Shown here: piece by piece, positions 33,598-42,698 of the stretch
Numbering within the stretch: position 1 is the first letter of the stretch
Layout: the number at the start of each line of letters is the position of its first letter
NCBI GenBank assembly: GCA_948467645.1
Contig: CAOKFD010000001.1
Coordinates: 1-64,000 of the forward strand
Length of the DNA stretch: 64,000 nt
Direction: 5' to 3'
Source of the DNA: Fimadaptatus sp948467645
Lineage (GTDB): Bacteria > Bacillota > Clostridia > Christensenellales > Aristaeellaceae
The notes under the pieces: model-generated
Told to the model about the DNA's origin: nothing
The model's database searches: none
What the model saw: only the letters and a program-made list of their open reading frames with translations
Made by a program: the position numbers and the translations under genes

Positions 33598-35103
33598 TCA
33601 CTTTTTTTGATTTTTTTCTGAAATAGCGTTTAGAACCGCCTGTTCCATGCCTTCGGGCGCGGTCACGGTGCTGTGCAGCACCGGCAGGGATTTTAGTTCG
33701 CGCAATTGCTCAGGCATACGTTCGCCGCTCAGACTTTCCAGCTCGTCCGCGCATTTGAACGGGTCGGCGGGTACGTCCGCGCCCTTTAGCGCGTGCAGCA
33801 CGTCGGCGCTGAACTTGAACGGGCTGGCGGTCGAGACGACCACGCACGGCGTTGCGTCGCACGCGCGCTCGCGGTATTCGCGCATTACGCGCATAGCTAC
33901 CGCGGTGTGCGTGTCCATGAGGTAATTGTGCTCGTTCCATGTACGCTTAATCTCGGCGGCAACCGCGTCATCGTCCGCCCATCCGCTGGACAGCAGCGCG
34001 TCCATGCGGCGGCGCGTATCGTCGTCCACGCGGTACATGCCCGTGCTCATCAGCTCGTCCATCCAGCCGCGCACGCGCGCCGCGTCGCGGCCGCTCATCT
34101 CAAACAGCAGGCGCTCCAGATTAGACGAAATCAGTATGTCCATAGAGGGCGAGGTGGTCTTAAAGAACTCGCGCCGCACGTCGTACACGCCCGTGCGAAG
34201 GAAGTCGTCCAGCACCTTATTGCGGTTGGAGCAGCATATGAACCGTTTGACAGGCAGGCCCATCCACTTGGCGTATATGCCCGCAAGGATATTGCCGAAG
34301 TTGCCGGTGGGCACGGCGAATTCGATCTCGTCGCCCAGCGATATTTCGCCGCGCGCAACCAGATCGGCATAGGCCGAGAAGTAATACGCAATCTGCGGCG
34401 CGAGCCGGCCAAAGTTGATGGAGTTGGCCGAGGACAGCTCGCAGCCCATCGCCTCGACGCGCGCCTTAGCCTCCGCGTCGCCGAATATGCGCTTCACGCC
34501 GCGCTGGGTGTCGTCGAAGTTGCCGCGCACAGCGACTACATCGACGTTATTGCCGCGCTGAGTGACCATCTGCAGCCTTTGAGTGGGCGACACGCCATCG
34601 TGAGGATAGAATACGACGCACTGAGTGCCCTCAACATCGCGGAAGCCCTCCAGCGCCGCCTTGCCGGTATCGCCCGAAGTGGCGGCGAGTATGCACACGC
34701 GCCTGTTGTCGCCCAGCTTGCGCTTGGACGCGACCATAAGCCGCGGCAAAAGCTGCAGCGCCATGTCCTTAAAGGCGCATGTCGGGCCGTGGCTGAGTTC
34801 CATTACGTGCGTGCGCGCGTCCAGCGTCTTGACTGGCGCGGGTCTGCCGCCCTCGAACTTGCCGTCGTATGCGTCCGAGGCCATTTTTTTAAGCTCGTCC
34901 GCGCTGAAGTCGTCCAAAAACAGCCCCAATATGCGCGCCGCGCGCTCGACGTAAGTCATATCAACCAGCGCGCCAATGTCGTCCAGTGTCAACCGGGCAA
35001 AACTTTCGGGCACGAAAAGCCCGCCGTCCGCAGACAGGCCCTTTACGATTGCCTGCGCGCCCGAAAGCCGTATGCTGTCGTCGCGCGTAGAGAGATACTT
35101 CAT
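33598..35103 (-). CDS. thrC: Threonine synthase
   Basis: PLP enzyme converting O-phosphohomoserine to threonine; 501 aa, the long class II form. N-terminal pattern MKYLSTRDDSIRLSGAQAIV ('Y-S-T-R'), PLP lysine in CAFKDMALQLLPRLM (about residue 110), phosphate loop ATSGDTGKAALEG. The gene stands alone, without hom or thrB. It lies downstream of a terminator-like hairpin on the same strand. Together with the O-acetylhomoserine enzyme at 44.4 kb it shows an aspartate-family pathway. Confidence 0.93.
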   Translation of the reverse strand: MKYLSTRDDSIRLSGAQAIVKGLSADGGLFVPESFARLTLDDIGALVDMTYVERAARILGLFLDDFSADELKKMASDAYDGKFEGGRPAPVKTLDARTHVMELSHGPTCAFKDMALQLLPRLMVASKRKLGDNRRVCILAATSGDTGKAALEGFRDVEGTQCVVFYPHDGVSPTQRLQMVTQRGNNVDVVAVRGNFDDTQRGVKRIFGDAEAKARVEAMGCELSSANSINFGRLAPQIAYYFSAYADLVARGEISLGDEIEFAVPTGNFGNILAGIYAKWMGLPVKRFICCSNRNKVLDDFLRTGVYDVRREFFKTTSPSMDILISSNLERLLFEMSGRDAARVRGWMDELMSTGMYRVDDDTRRRMDALLSSGWADDDAVAAEIKRTWNEHNYLMDTHTAVAMRVMREYRERACDATPCVVVSTASPFKFSADVLHALKGADVPADPFKCADELESLSGERMPEQLRELKSLPVLHSTVTAPEGMEQAVLNAISEKNQKK

Positions 35104-35146
35104 GTGTGCAATAGCCCCTTCCAGTCGGGACGCAGGCGCGCCCTGA

Positions 35147-35184
35147 ATAAAACGCGGGCGGACTCACCCAACGGCAAGTCCGCC
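35147..35184 (-). terminator. Hairpin between the P-loop gene and thrC
   Basis: Minus-strand stem GGCGGACT/AGTCCGCC (35157-35164 with 35177-35184) followed by TTTTATT. It probably terminates the P-loop gene, but it also lies 44 bp upstream of thrC and could act as an attenuator. Confidence 0.6.
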
Positions 35185-35219
35185 TGCGCCATGATTTACT
35201 TACCCAATGGCAAATGCCA

Positions 35220-35636
35220 TCAGATGACGTACTTTTTCATGAACTCCGGCATGGTATCCGGGTCGCCGCTAAGCGAAATTACAAAGCGCAGGTTGCGCTT
35301 TTCGGCCAGCGTGTCCAGCTGAGCAAAGAAATCGCCCAAAGTAGATACGTCGGCGTTGACCATCTTCATAAAAGCGTCGATAAAAATAGCCGTCACGTCA
35401 AAGTTCTGGGACAGCATACCGCTCAAGAATCCCAGGAACATGTCGGCCGACTTTACAGAATATTCACTTGCATCGACAAAGCGTATTTCATGGCGCAGAT
35501 CGTACATATAGCGCTTGTCGTCATCGACGAATACGATGTCGCCGTGCTCTACCTTGAGCGCGTCGTTAGCCATGTCCAGCAGGCGCTTGGTCTTGCCCGA
35601 GCCCTTCTTACCGTAAATTACCTGTATCATGTCCAT
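35220..35636 (-). CDS. Small P-loop ATP-binding protein
   Basis: 138-aa single-domain nucleotide-binding protein. Walker A is at the N-terminus (IYGKKGSGKTKRLLDMAN), and a Walker B-like strand (TAIFIDAFMKM) and a C-terminal strand (LRFVISLSGD) follow. Such proteins in Clostridia are often annotated as twitching motility PilT-like, but the rest of PilT is missing. Role unknown. Start ATG 35636 or 35630; GGGG precedes. Confidence 0.7.
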   Translation of the reverse strand: MDMIQVIYGKKGSGKTKRLLDMANDALKVEHGDIVFVDDDKRYMYDLRHEIRFVDASEYSVKSADMFLGFLSGMLSQNFDVTAIFIDAFMKMVNADVSTLGDFFAQLDTLAEKRNLRFVISLSGDPDTMPEFMKKYVI

Positions 35637-35761
35637 ACCCCCCTTGCCTTTTCTACATTATACAACAAACAATTCCATCTGTCCAGCACTGTGTTATATA
35701 TCGTCAGCATTTTGTAAAAATGCCGTCGAAATGTAGCCATATTCGGCGATTAATTTGTGCA

Positions 35762-36592
35762 TTAAAGCTCATGCAGAAGCATTTCAAACTGCACGCCCTC
35801 GCGCGTGGGCGTATTAAGCGCCATAGTGTGCTTGACCGCGCGGTACACAAATCCGCCTGCGCGCCGTATCGCTTCCTCAATACCTGCGCCGCGTTCCAAT
35901 ATGCTTCCCATAAGCACCGCCGCAAACAAATCGCCCGTGCCCGGATACTGCCTTTCCAATGCTTCATACGCGACTGTGCCCTGCTCGTGCGCGTCCGCGT
36001 CGTAATACAGATTGGCCCAGCCTTCCTCAACGCGTGCGCTGGTTATGACCACCTGCTTAGGGCCGAGCGCCGACAGCGCGCGCACCATGTCCATCGCCTC
36101 ATCCCGGCTTATCGCCTCGCGCGTAAATTCGCGCCCCAGCAGCCAGCACGCCTCGGACATATTGGGCGTGATTATATCGGCATGGCGCACCAGTTCGCGC
36201 ATTCCGTCCATCAGTTCGGGCGTGATTATCTTGTAAGGCGTGCCGTTATCGCCCATCACGGGATCGATCAGCACGCGGCTGAGACAGCGCCCGCGCTGCT
36301 CCGAAATGAAGCGCATCGCCAGTTCCTGCTGATGAATGTTGTACAGATACCCGGTCATAAGCGCGTCCATATCGATCTGTTCGCGCTTGTAGTGGTCGAT
36401 CTGGCGCTCCAGCTGCTCAGTCATGTCCTGCATCTGGAAAAACTGAAATCCGCCCGGGTGGCTGGACAGCACCGCCGTAGGCATGGCGCACGGCTGACAT
36501 CCCAGCGCCGCCAGCGCGGGCACGGATACCGCCATCGCACTGCGGCCATAGCCCACCACCGCCGCCATTACACCCACGCGCTTTGCACGCAT
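35762..36592 (-). CDS. Pyridoxamine/pyridoxal kinase (PdxK/PdxY family)
   Basis: Phosphorylates pyridoxal, pyridoxamine or pyridoxine for PLP salvage; 276 aa ribokinase fold. Markers: SVPALAALGCQPCAMPTAVL, then SSHPGG; the region LIDPVMGDNGTPY (metal/ATP), ITPNMSEACWLLG, and the catalytic anion-hole motif YPGTGDLFAAVL. ATG 36592 is 9 nt after GGAGG; a GTG upstream sits within that site. Monocistronic. Its product supports the PLP enzymes ThrC and MetY in this window. Confidence 0.9.
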   Translation of the reverse strand: MRAKRVGVMAAVVGYGRSAMAVSVPALAALGCQPCAMPTAVLSSHPGGFQFFQMQDMTEQLERQIDHYKREQIDMDALMTGYLYNIHQQELAMRFISEQRGRCLSRVLIDPVMGDNGTPYKIITPELMDGMRELVRHADIITPNMSEACWLLGREFTREAISRDEAMDMVRALSALGPKQVVITSARVEEGWANLYYDADAHEQGTVAYEALERQYPGTGDLFAAVLMGSILERGAGIEEAIRRAGGFVYRAVKHTMALNTPTREGVQFEMLLHEL

Positions 36593-36726
36593 AGTCGCAT
36601 TCCTCCGCACGATTTATTTTCGCCATTAAGATACCACGATTACAGCGATTAGTCAATGCGTACCAGCAGTATTTACACAATGCGTACAGTCGAAAGCCCT
36701 CAAATCATCAAATATTTAGCCCGCGT

Positions 36727-37863
36727 TTAAGCCGCCGCCCACACGCGCGCCATGCCGACTATCTCAACGCCCGTGTAGTAATGCGCGATTATCTCGCAAA
36801 AGTCGCTGCCTGCGCGCGCCATTGCGTCCGCGCCGTTCTGGCTCATGCCCACGCCGTGGCCGAAGCCGCGCACGCTGAATACGACCTTGCCGTCCTCAAA
36901 CGACACGTCAAAGCACTGCGACCTCAGCCCGAACGCCTTGCGTACCTGCCGCCCGGTGAGCGCGCCTTCGCCCACGCGCAGTACGGCTACCTGACCCGCG
37001 TCGGTCAGTGTCTCGACCCGCACTTGCTCAGAAAGCGGTTTATCGCTCAGTTTCAGGTTTAGCCTGTCCGCAATCGTGCGAAATTCGCTGTCGGTAAAGC
37101 CGCGCTCGGACCGATAGCCCGCGTAATCGTCCTCGCCCGGGCTGTCCACGCCGCGCAGGTAAGGCAGAGCTTCGGAATACACGTTTTCCACGTCTTCGGT
37201 ATGCCCGCCGCTGGAGGCATGGAACAGCGCGTTTATCGGCTGTCCCTGATACTCTATTATCAGCCCGCGCGTGGCCTCGACCGCGCCGCGCACGCGCGTC
37301 TCCTTCTCATCGGCTTTATCGCCCCAGTTTGCGCGCAAAGTCTCCGCGTCGTGATATGCCTGACAATGACCCGAATCGGTGCATACATCCGCGCCGCCGC
37401 GCCCACAGCCGCCGCCCTGCATACGGCGCACGGCATACGTGCGCGCGGCGACTGCCTGAGCCTTGAGCGCCTCCACCTCGCGCCCGGCGGGCATTTCGCT
37501 GGCCGTGACGCGGTACACGTATTCCTCAAAGTCCATCTGAATCACCTTGTCCGCGCGATGGTCGTATACGATTATCGTAAGGCGGTTATCGGGCGTGCCG
37601 TCAGAAACCGGATTAGCCACATCCGTCGGCGCCGGGCTGCTTTCGGGCACGAAAAGACCGCCGCCGCCCGGCACGAACGCGGCGGCACGCATCATAGTCA
37701 TGCCGCCCGCGCCGGCCTCCTCGTCGCATTCATCGCTCAGATCGACGCACACCGCGTCGTCGGGTTCACCCTGCGACGCGCGTATCCATATCGCCAGCAG
37801 CAGCAGTATCGCCAGTATCAGCGCCGCCGGCCACAGCGGACGCGTCTTTACCTCAATGCTCAT
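36727..37863 (-). CDS. spoIID: Stage II sporulation protein D (SpoIID/LytB family)
   Basis: Membrane-anchored lytic transglycosylase needed for engulfment of the forespore in spore formers; 378 aa. An N-terminal membrane helix (WPAALILAILLLLAIWI) precedes a variable linker, then the SpoIID domain (FEEYVYRVTASEMPAGREVE, ALKAQAVAARTYAVRRM; Glu of ASEMP is the presumed catalytic residue). An insertion has four Cys and one His (GGGCGRGGADVCTDSGHC, then QAYHD), and the family end follows (GFGHGVGMSQNGADAMA). ATG 37863 follows GGAGTG; the frame upstream enters repeat copy C and is not coding. Clear SpoIIP or SpoIIM partners are not in the window. Confidence 0.88.
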   Translation of the reverse strand: MSIEVKTRPLWPAALILAILLLLAIWIRASQGEPDDAVCVDLSDECDEEAGAGGMTMMRAAAFVPGGGGLFVPESSPAPTDVANPVSDGTPDNRLTIIVYDHRADKVIQMDFEEYVYRVTASEMPAGREVEALKAQAVAARTYAVRRMQGGGCGRGGADVCTDSGHCQAYHDAETLRANWGDKADEKETRVRGAVEATRGLIIEYQGQPINALFHASSGGHTEDVENVYSEALPYLRGVDSPGEDDYAGYRSERGFTDSEFRTIADRLNLKLSDKPLSEQVRVETLTDAGQVAVLRVGEGALTGRQVRKAFGLRSQCFDVSFEDGKVVFSVRGFGHGVGMSQNGADAMARAGSDFCEIIAHYYTGVEIVGMARVWAAA

Positions 37864-37952
37864 ATGCGTCACACTCCATTCGCAAAAGCATATGCGCGCC
37901 AAGGCAGATGATGCACAGCAAAGCGCCGTGCACTGTTTCACATTGGCTTTGC

Positions 37953-38116
37953 TAGAGTGTGTCTCAAGCGGGACAATCCACAAGTTCGAGTGGATTTTTC
38001 GTCAGTTCAAGGAAGAACCCCGAAGGCTTAACAGTGCTAAGTCGAGGGGTGATGACGCAGAAATGGCGGAGCGCCACCCGAAATTGCGTACTCCGGAATT
38101 TTTGAGACACACTCTA
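37953..38116. repeat. MITE-like repeat, copy C
   Basis: 164 bp with the same perfect 15-bp ends as copy A (37953-37967 and 38102-38116). The central stem is changed to ACCCC-(...)-GGGGT with inner CTTAAC/GCTAAG. It lies upstream of spoIID and downstream of murA, in the only intergenic region between the two. Confidence 0.9.
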
Positions 38117-38178
38117 AGGCAGAAATATCGAAGCAGTTTTTTTGAGGCACATCACAATCCACTCACTTGTCCTGCCTT
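38116..38178. repeat. AGGCAG/CTGCCT inverted repeat abutting copy C
   Basis: AAGGCAG (38116-38122) and CTGCCTT (38172-38178) enclose 49 bp. Similar AGGCAG/CTGCCT-ended hairpins occur at 39499-39539 and 56238-56281. Confidence 0.4.
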
Positions 38179-38202
38179 AAAAATTATTTTCAGCCCCCTA
38201 CC

Positions 38203-39444
38203 CTACTTCGCATTAACGACAATATCCGCGCCCAGCTCGTTCAGCTTGCCGTCCAGATTTTCATAACCGCGCCGTATTATCTGCGCGCCGTGCAGCCGCG
38301 TAGTGCCCGACGCGCACATCGCCGCGATTACCAGCGCCGCGCCCGCGCGCAGATCGCTGGCCTCCACGCTCGCGCCGCGCAGCCGCCCGCCCTCTACAAC
38401 GGCCGTGTTGCCGTCTATGTCTATGCGCGCGCCCATGCGCTTTAGCTCCGGTACATGGCCGAATCGGTTTTCAAACACGGTTTCGGCTATCTCGCTGTGC
38501 GCGCCGGCGTTGGCCATTACCGCCATGAACACCGCCTGAAGATCGGTCGGGAAATCCGGGAACGCGCCCGTGCGCACGCTGACGCCGTTAACCGCACGCC
38601 CGCGCAGCCATATCGAATCCGCGTCGGAGCACGGCCGTGCGCCCATCTGTCTTAGCACAGTCAAAGGCATAAACAGATGCGCCGCCTGAGCGCCCAGCAC
38701 ACGCACGTCGCCGCCTGACGCCGCCGACGCGCACAGCAGCGTGCCTGCCTCTATCCTGTCTCCAATTGGGGTATGCTCTGCGCCGTGCAGCCGGTTGGTC
38801 CCGCGCACGCGCAAAGCGTAATTGCCCGCGCCCTCCACGCCCGCGCCCATGCTACGCAGCATTGCGGCCAGGTCGAGTATTTCCGGTTCGCGCGCGGCGT
38901 TTTCGATCACGCTTTCGCCGGGCGTGAGCGCCGCCGCCAGCATGATGTTCTCGGTCGCGCCCACGCTGGGGAACTTCATGCGATACCGCGCCGGATGCAG
39001 CCGCCCGCGCGCGCTTACCACGCCGTCCTGCACGCTGACCTGCGCGCCCATCGCCTCAAAGCCGCTCAGATGGATGTCGATGGGACGTGCGCCTATCCGG
39101 CACCCGCCCGGCAGCGCCAGCGTCGCCTCGCCGCAGCGCGCCAGCAGCGGCCCCAGCGCCAGCACCGACGCGCGCGTAAGTCCCTCGATCGTGCCCGAGG
39201 CCTTGGCGCGCGGCGAGGCGCATACTATGTCCAGCGCGCCGCCCTCACTGCGCACCGTGCCGCCCAGATCGATCAGCATCTGCGCCATGCGGCCCACGTC
39301 AGTAAGCTCCGGCGCGTCCAGTATGCGCACCGGCTCCTCGGTAAGCAGCGCCGCCGCCATCTGCGGCAGCACGGCGTTTTTCGCACGCGCCACACGCACC
39401 TCGCCGCGCAGCGGCAGTCCGCCCTCGATTTCCCACATTTCCAT
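38203..39444 (-). CDS. murA: UDP-N-acetylglucosamine 1-carboxyvinyltransferase MurA
   Basis: First committed enzyme of peptidoglycan synthesis: adds enolpyruvate from PEP to UDP-GlcNAc. 413 aa, usual length. The active-site cysteine is present in LALPGGCRIGARPIDIHLSG, so fosfomycin sensitivity is expected. Other family landmarks are KNAVLPQMAAALL near the N-terminus and FPTDLQAVFMAVM. Monocistronic. It may be a second MurA paralogue (MurA1/MurA2 are common in Firmicutes), which this window cannot decide. Confidence 0.92.
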   Translation of the reverse strand: MEMWEIEGGLPLRGEVRVARAKNAVLPQMAAALLTEEPVRILDAPELTDVGRMAQMLIDLGGTVRSEGGALDIVCASPRAKASGTIEGLTRASVLALGPLLARCGEATLALPGGCRIGARPIDIHLSGFEAMGAQVSVQDGVVSARGRLHPARYRMKFPSVGATENIMLAAALTPGESVIENAAREPEILDLAAMLRSMGAGVEGAGNYALRVRGTNRLHGAEHTPIGDRIEAGTLLCASAASGGDVRVLGAQAAHLFMPLTVLRQMGARPCSDADSIWLRGRAVNGVSVRTGAFPDFPTDLQAVFMAVMANAGAHSEIAETVFENRFGHVPELKRMGARIDIDGNTAVVEGGRLRGASVEASDLRAGAALVIAAMCASGTTRLHGAQIIRRGYENLDGKLNELGADIVVNAK

Positions 39445-39498
39445 ACGCGCCCTCCGTTTTTTTTGTGATAGCTGGTTTCAAAGTCTATACGGTTATGT

Positions 39499-39539
39499 TC
39501 AGGCAGATTGCAAAGCGCTTGGCCGCGCTTACTGCCTGA
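39499..39539. repeat. Perfect two-part hairpin upstream of murA
   Basis: TCAGGCAG/CTGCCTGA (39499-39506 with 39532-39539) encloses AAGCGC/GCGCTT (39513-39518 with 39525-39530). It is in the short gap between the unknown gene at 39554 and murA, on the path of the upstream minus-strand transcript, but without a T-run. Confidence 0.55.
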
Positions 39540-39553
39540 ACTGACAAAACGCC

Positions 39554-40102
39554 CTAATATTCCACAGGCAGATAGCCCTCGGCAATCATGTATTCGGTCT
39601 GTTCGCCCGCACGCACGGCCGCGTGATACCTCGCGCCACGCGCCGAGCACGATCTTTCGCCGCGATATTGCGTGATTGACTTATCGCCGACGACGCCAAG
39701 CATGTCGTCCACCTTATCGGTCATATCGTCAGATTCAAGCCGCCCGCCTTTCGCCGCCGCCCACCTGTCCGCGCGCGCATTCATGCCCAGCGCGCCGCGC
39801 AGCCGCATTTCGTACACGGCGCTTTCCATCGGGCTTCGCACCGAAAACATGCCCCACACCCGACCGTCCGCACCGCGCGTAAGAACAACCTCATCGCCAA
39901 GCCGCGCACAAAGTTGAGTAAGCTCATACTCACCCAGCGCGCCGCCGTGAATAAGGGCATGATAATCAACGTCAGCGCCGCCCGCCGACTCAACCGCCTT
40001 GCAAAGCAAGTAATACCGCGCCGCGTAAGCCGCGAGCATCCCCGAAAGCATAATGACGAACGCCGCCGCAATTGCCGCCGCGCGCAAAATCCGTTTTTTC
40101 AT
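39554..40102 (-). CDS. Hypothetical membrane-anchored protein
   Basis: 182 aa. One N-terminal membrane helix (RAAAIAAAFVIMLSGMLAAY) and an extracellular alpha/beta domain of about 150 residues ending EYMIAEGYLPVEY. The family is not recognised. The chosen ATG 40102 is 8 nt after GGAGG; an open frame continues upstream to 40252 but has no site. It follows the FAD oxidoreductase operon after 161 bp and could be part of it. Confidence 0.6.
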   Translation of the reverse strand: MKKRILRAAAIAAAFVIMLSGMLAAYAARYYLLCKAVESAGGADVDYHALIHGGALGEYELTQLCARLGDEVVLTRGADGRVWGMFSVRSPMESAVYEMRLRGALGMNARADRWAAAKGGRLESDDMTDKVDDMLGVVGDKSITQYRGERSCSARGARYHAAVRAGEQTEYMIAEGYLPVEY

Positions 40103-40263
40103 GCAAGCTGCCTCCGCATGTATTTTAGCCGCGGCTTGCGCAAAATAATCAGACGCGCGCATGGAGTTTATTGCATGGGTGAAATATGTAAAATGCGAAT
40201 TTTGCGCATAAGAAAAACAGCCGCCGCGCATTTTGCACAGCGACTGCTTCATAATGCAAGTAT

Positions 40264-42099
40264 TTACTTTGTCTCGCTAACGTCGAACGAGAATACGCCG
40301 CACTGTTCCAGTCCCCATGTGTCGATCAGCGTCAGCCGCACGCCGCACACCTCTGCATCCAAATCGTGCACGCACCGGCGCTGATGATTGTCGCTTGCCT
40401 CGACCAGCGGAATCAGACAGCCGTCCTCCAGCACGCCGTCCAGCCGGTACGCGCGCGTTATCGTGCGCGGCGGGCAGCAGTCCGGCCAGTTGAGCGCGCG
40501 ATTGTGTATCATATTGCGGTTCAGCTTGTGCAGCGGATCGGGTTCGGTTTCACGGTTGAGGTCGCTGTCGAATATTATGCGTGCGCGGCCCACATGCGTC
40601 CGCTTGCCAAAGTCGTACTCGACATAACCGCCGCGCGCGAACACACAGCCGTTGTACTCGCCGTCTATCGGGCGGTCAAGGCCGTTGCGCAGGGCTTCCG
40701 GGTTGAGGCAGGTCGCGGGATTTGTGGCCTCGGGTGCGGTCGGATCGGCCTTTACGCCCTGTGCGCTGATATGCGCGTCCTTTGTAAGCGCGGGCACTTC
40801 GCGCGTGTTGAACGGAAGGTAACTGTCGTCGTCCATCAGCGTTTGCTTCAGCTCGCCCAGCCGCTTTTCGTATACTCCGCGCGGAGTAAGCCCGTCGCGC
40901 ACCGCGATAGCCGCCGCCGTGCCCACCGCCTGACCGATCGTGGCGCAGGTGGCCATTACGCGCGTGGAGCTCATCGCGGTATGCGTAACCGATATGTTGC
41001 GCCCTGCGAACATCAGATTTTCGATATTGCGCGAATATGTGCTGCGGTATGGTATTCCGTAGGGCGAGGGCGCGGGATGGAATATCGTGGGGCGCTCCGT
41101 GGTGCGGAAGCCTGACGGATGATGATCGTCCATAGACCAGCCGCCGTATGCAATCAGGTCGTCGAACCGCCCCTCGGCGCGCACGTCGTGCTGGGTCATT
41201 ATGTAGTCGCCCACATAGCGGCGGCTTTCGCGCTTGCCGGGCAGTATGCCCATCCAGTCCAGCCGCCAGTTGGCGTTCTTTTCCTTGTTTTCGGGCGCGT
41301 TTTTCACATAGTCCCATATGCCATATGCGGTCTTGAGCAGCTCGTCGCGCAGCATTTCGGTATCGCGTATGGAATCGCCGTCGCCGCCCAGCTCCAAATA
41401 CCAGAAGTTCTCGCACGGATTGGACATGTCTGGCACGCGGTGAACAAGATCATCGCGCGTGAACTTGTACGCCCACTTGGGAGGTATAAATTCGCACGGG
41501 CGGTTTTCCTCGCGCGCCTGCAGCATACAACTCATGCCCATGGTGCGGCTGTCGGCCTGTTCAGGCGCTATGTCCTCGCCAAACTCGGCGCGCGCCTCGC
41601 GGCCTACGCGGAACTCCGCGCCCGTGAGCGGCGCAAGCACGCTGTCGCCCGAGCAGTCGGCAAACAGCGCCGCGTGAACCTCGTGAAACGTCTGCGTGGT
41701 CATCTGCCAGCCGCGCACCGACTTAATGCGCGCGCCGTCCATCTCGCAGCCGAAGCAGCTGCAATTCATGAGCAGTTCGATATTCGGCTCGCTGCGCGCC
41801 ATCTCATACATTATGCCGTCCCATATGGAGTAGTTGTAGCCCGGATTGCGGTAAAGGTTTTCCAGATTAAGCTCCTCCACCAATCCGGTTTCGCGGTTGT
41901 TGGGGCCGTGCGCGCCGCATACCCACATGCGTACCTCGCTGGACGCATTGCCGCCCAGCATGGGGCGCTCCTGCATAATTGCCACATGTGCGCCGTGCCG
42001 CGCCGCCGATACCGCCGCGCACAGACCCGCAAGTCCGCCGCCCACCACGCACAAATCCACGTCGTGACGGATGGTATCGAATCCATCGTTTTTCATCAT
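40264..42099 (-). CDS. FAD-dependent oxidoreductase (FAD_oxidored family)
   Basis: Flavoprotein of about 611 aa. It opens with a dinucleotide-binding fold (VDLCVVGGGLAGLCAAVSAA), a redox-like LGGNASSEVRMWVCGAHG motif, and a long substrate domain. The C-terminal about 130 residues form a beta-sandwich (GYVEYDFGKRTHVGRARIIF). This family (PF12831) is frequent in glycan-degrading gut bacteria and often called xanthan lyase or hypothetical; the substrate is unknown. ATG 42099 is 10 nt after GGAGG; an earlier ATG at 42108 is too close. Third gene of an operon with a sensor kinase and a CrtO-like protein. Confidence 0.8.
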   Translation of the reverse strand: MMKNDGFDTIRHDVDLCVVGGGLAGLCAAVSAARHGAHVAIMQERPMLGGNASSEVRMWVCGAHGPNNRETGLVEELNLENLYRNPGYNYSIWDGIMYEMARSEPNIELLMNCSCFGCEMDGARIKSVRGWQMTTQTFHEVHAALFADCSGDSVLAPLTGAEFRVGREARAEFGEDIAPEQADSRTMGMSCMLQAREENRPCEFIPPKWAYKFTRDDLVHRVPDMSNPCENFWYLELGGDGDSIRDTEMLRDELLKTAYGIWDYVKNAPENKEKNANWRLDWMGILPGKRESRRYVGDYIMTQHDVRAEGRFDDLIAYGGWSMDDHHPSGFRTTERPTIFHPAPSPYGIPYRSTYSRNIENLMFAGRNISVTHTAMSSTRVMATCATIGQAVGTAAAIAVRDGLTPRGVYEKRLGELKQTLMDDDSYLPFNTREVPALTKDAHISAQGVKADPTAPEATNPATCLNPEALRNGLDRPIDGEYNGCVFARGGYVEYDFGKRTHVGRARIIFDSDLNRETEPDPLHKLNRNMIHNRALNWPDCCPPRTITRAYRLDGVLEDGCLIPLVEASDNHQRRCVHDLDAEVCGVRLTLIDTWGLEQCGVFSFDVSETK

Positions 42100-42104
42100 A
42101 TTTG

Positions 42105-42698
42105 TCATTCCTCCACTTTATTCAGGATGCGCGCATTGCGGGCGGCTTGCCGCTCCACTATTCGCCTTACGCGCGGTCGATTGTATCTTTGCATAACCAC
42201 AAACGCCATATCGAATAATCCGGCGACAAACGCCGTCATCCCGAATATCATTAGATTTTCTGCCTTGTCCTCGCACAGCAGCGCCAACAGCAGCGTCGCA
42301 TAGCCCATTACCACGATCACTTCGTGGATAAGCTCTGCCGCGCACATCGTCTTAACCAGATTATCCGCGCCGTTAGCCAGCGTAAAGTCGCCGGGTATAT
42401 AGGTAGGCATATGCCCCTTCCAGCTGTGCACGCTCAATGCGCGATAAAGCGGCGCTTCCCACGCGCGCTGTCTGAACCAGAAATTGTCGGGATTCATGCG
42501 CGGCGTGAACGGCCTTATCGAAAAGCCGACGCACAGCCGCATCCAGAAGTGATACGCCGTAGCCGTAAACGTAAGCGCCAGCGTAAACCATGTTTCGCCG
42601 CCCGTCGCCGCTTTAAGCGCCCACATAAGCGCCGCCAGCACGGTAAACGCAGTTGCCGCGCCCGGTACTATGCGCGACAACCTGCTATTTATCTTCAT
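42105..42698 (-). CDS. CrtO-like integral membrane protein (diaponeurosporenoate acyltransferase family)
   Basis: 197 aa with about four membrane segments (AATAFTVLAALMWALKAATG; WFTLALTFTATAYHFWMRLC; IHEVIVVMGYATLLLALLCE; LMIFGMTAFVAGLFDMAFVV). The central motif NPDNFWFRQRAWEAPLYRAL, then SVHSWKGHMPTY, matches the CrtO acyltransferase family, whose staphylococcal member acylates a carotenoid glycoside. No carotenoid genes are nearby, so the role here is open. It starts on the stop codon of the kinase gene (ATGA) and ends within the start region of the FAD oxidoreductase gene. Confidence 0.65.
   Translation of the reverse strand: MKINSRLSRIVPGAATAFTVLAALMWALKAATGGETWFTLALTFTATAYHFWMRLCVGFSIRPFTPRMNPDNFWFRQRAWEAPLYRALSVHSWKGHMPTYIPGDFTLANGADNLVKTMCAAELIHEVIVVMGYATLLLALLCEDKAENLMIFGMTAFVAGLFDMAFVVMQRYNRPRVRRIVERQAARNARILNKVEE

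Noticed and set aside
37864..37983. Longer N-terminus for SpoIID
   Set aside because: The extension would be translated from repeat copy C and a Cys-rich non-conserved stretch; ATG 37863 has the ribosome site.
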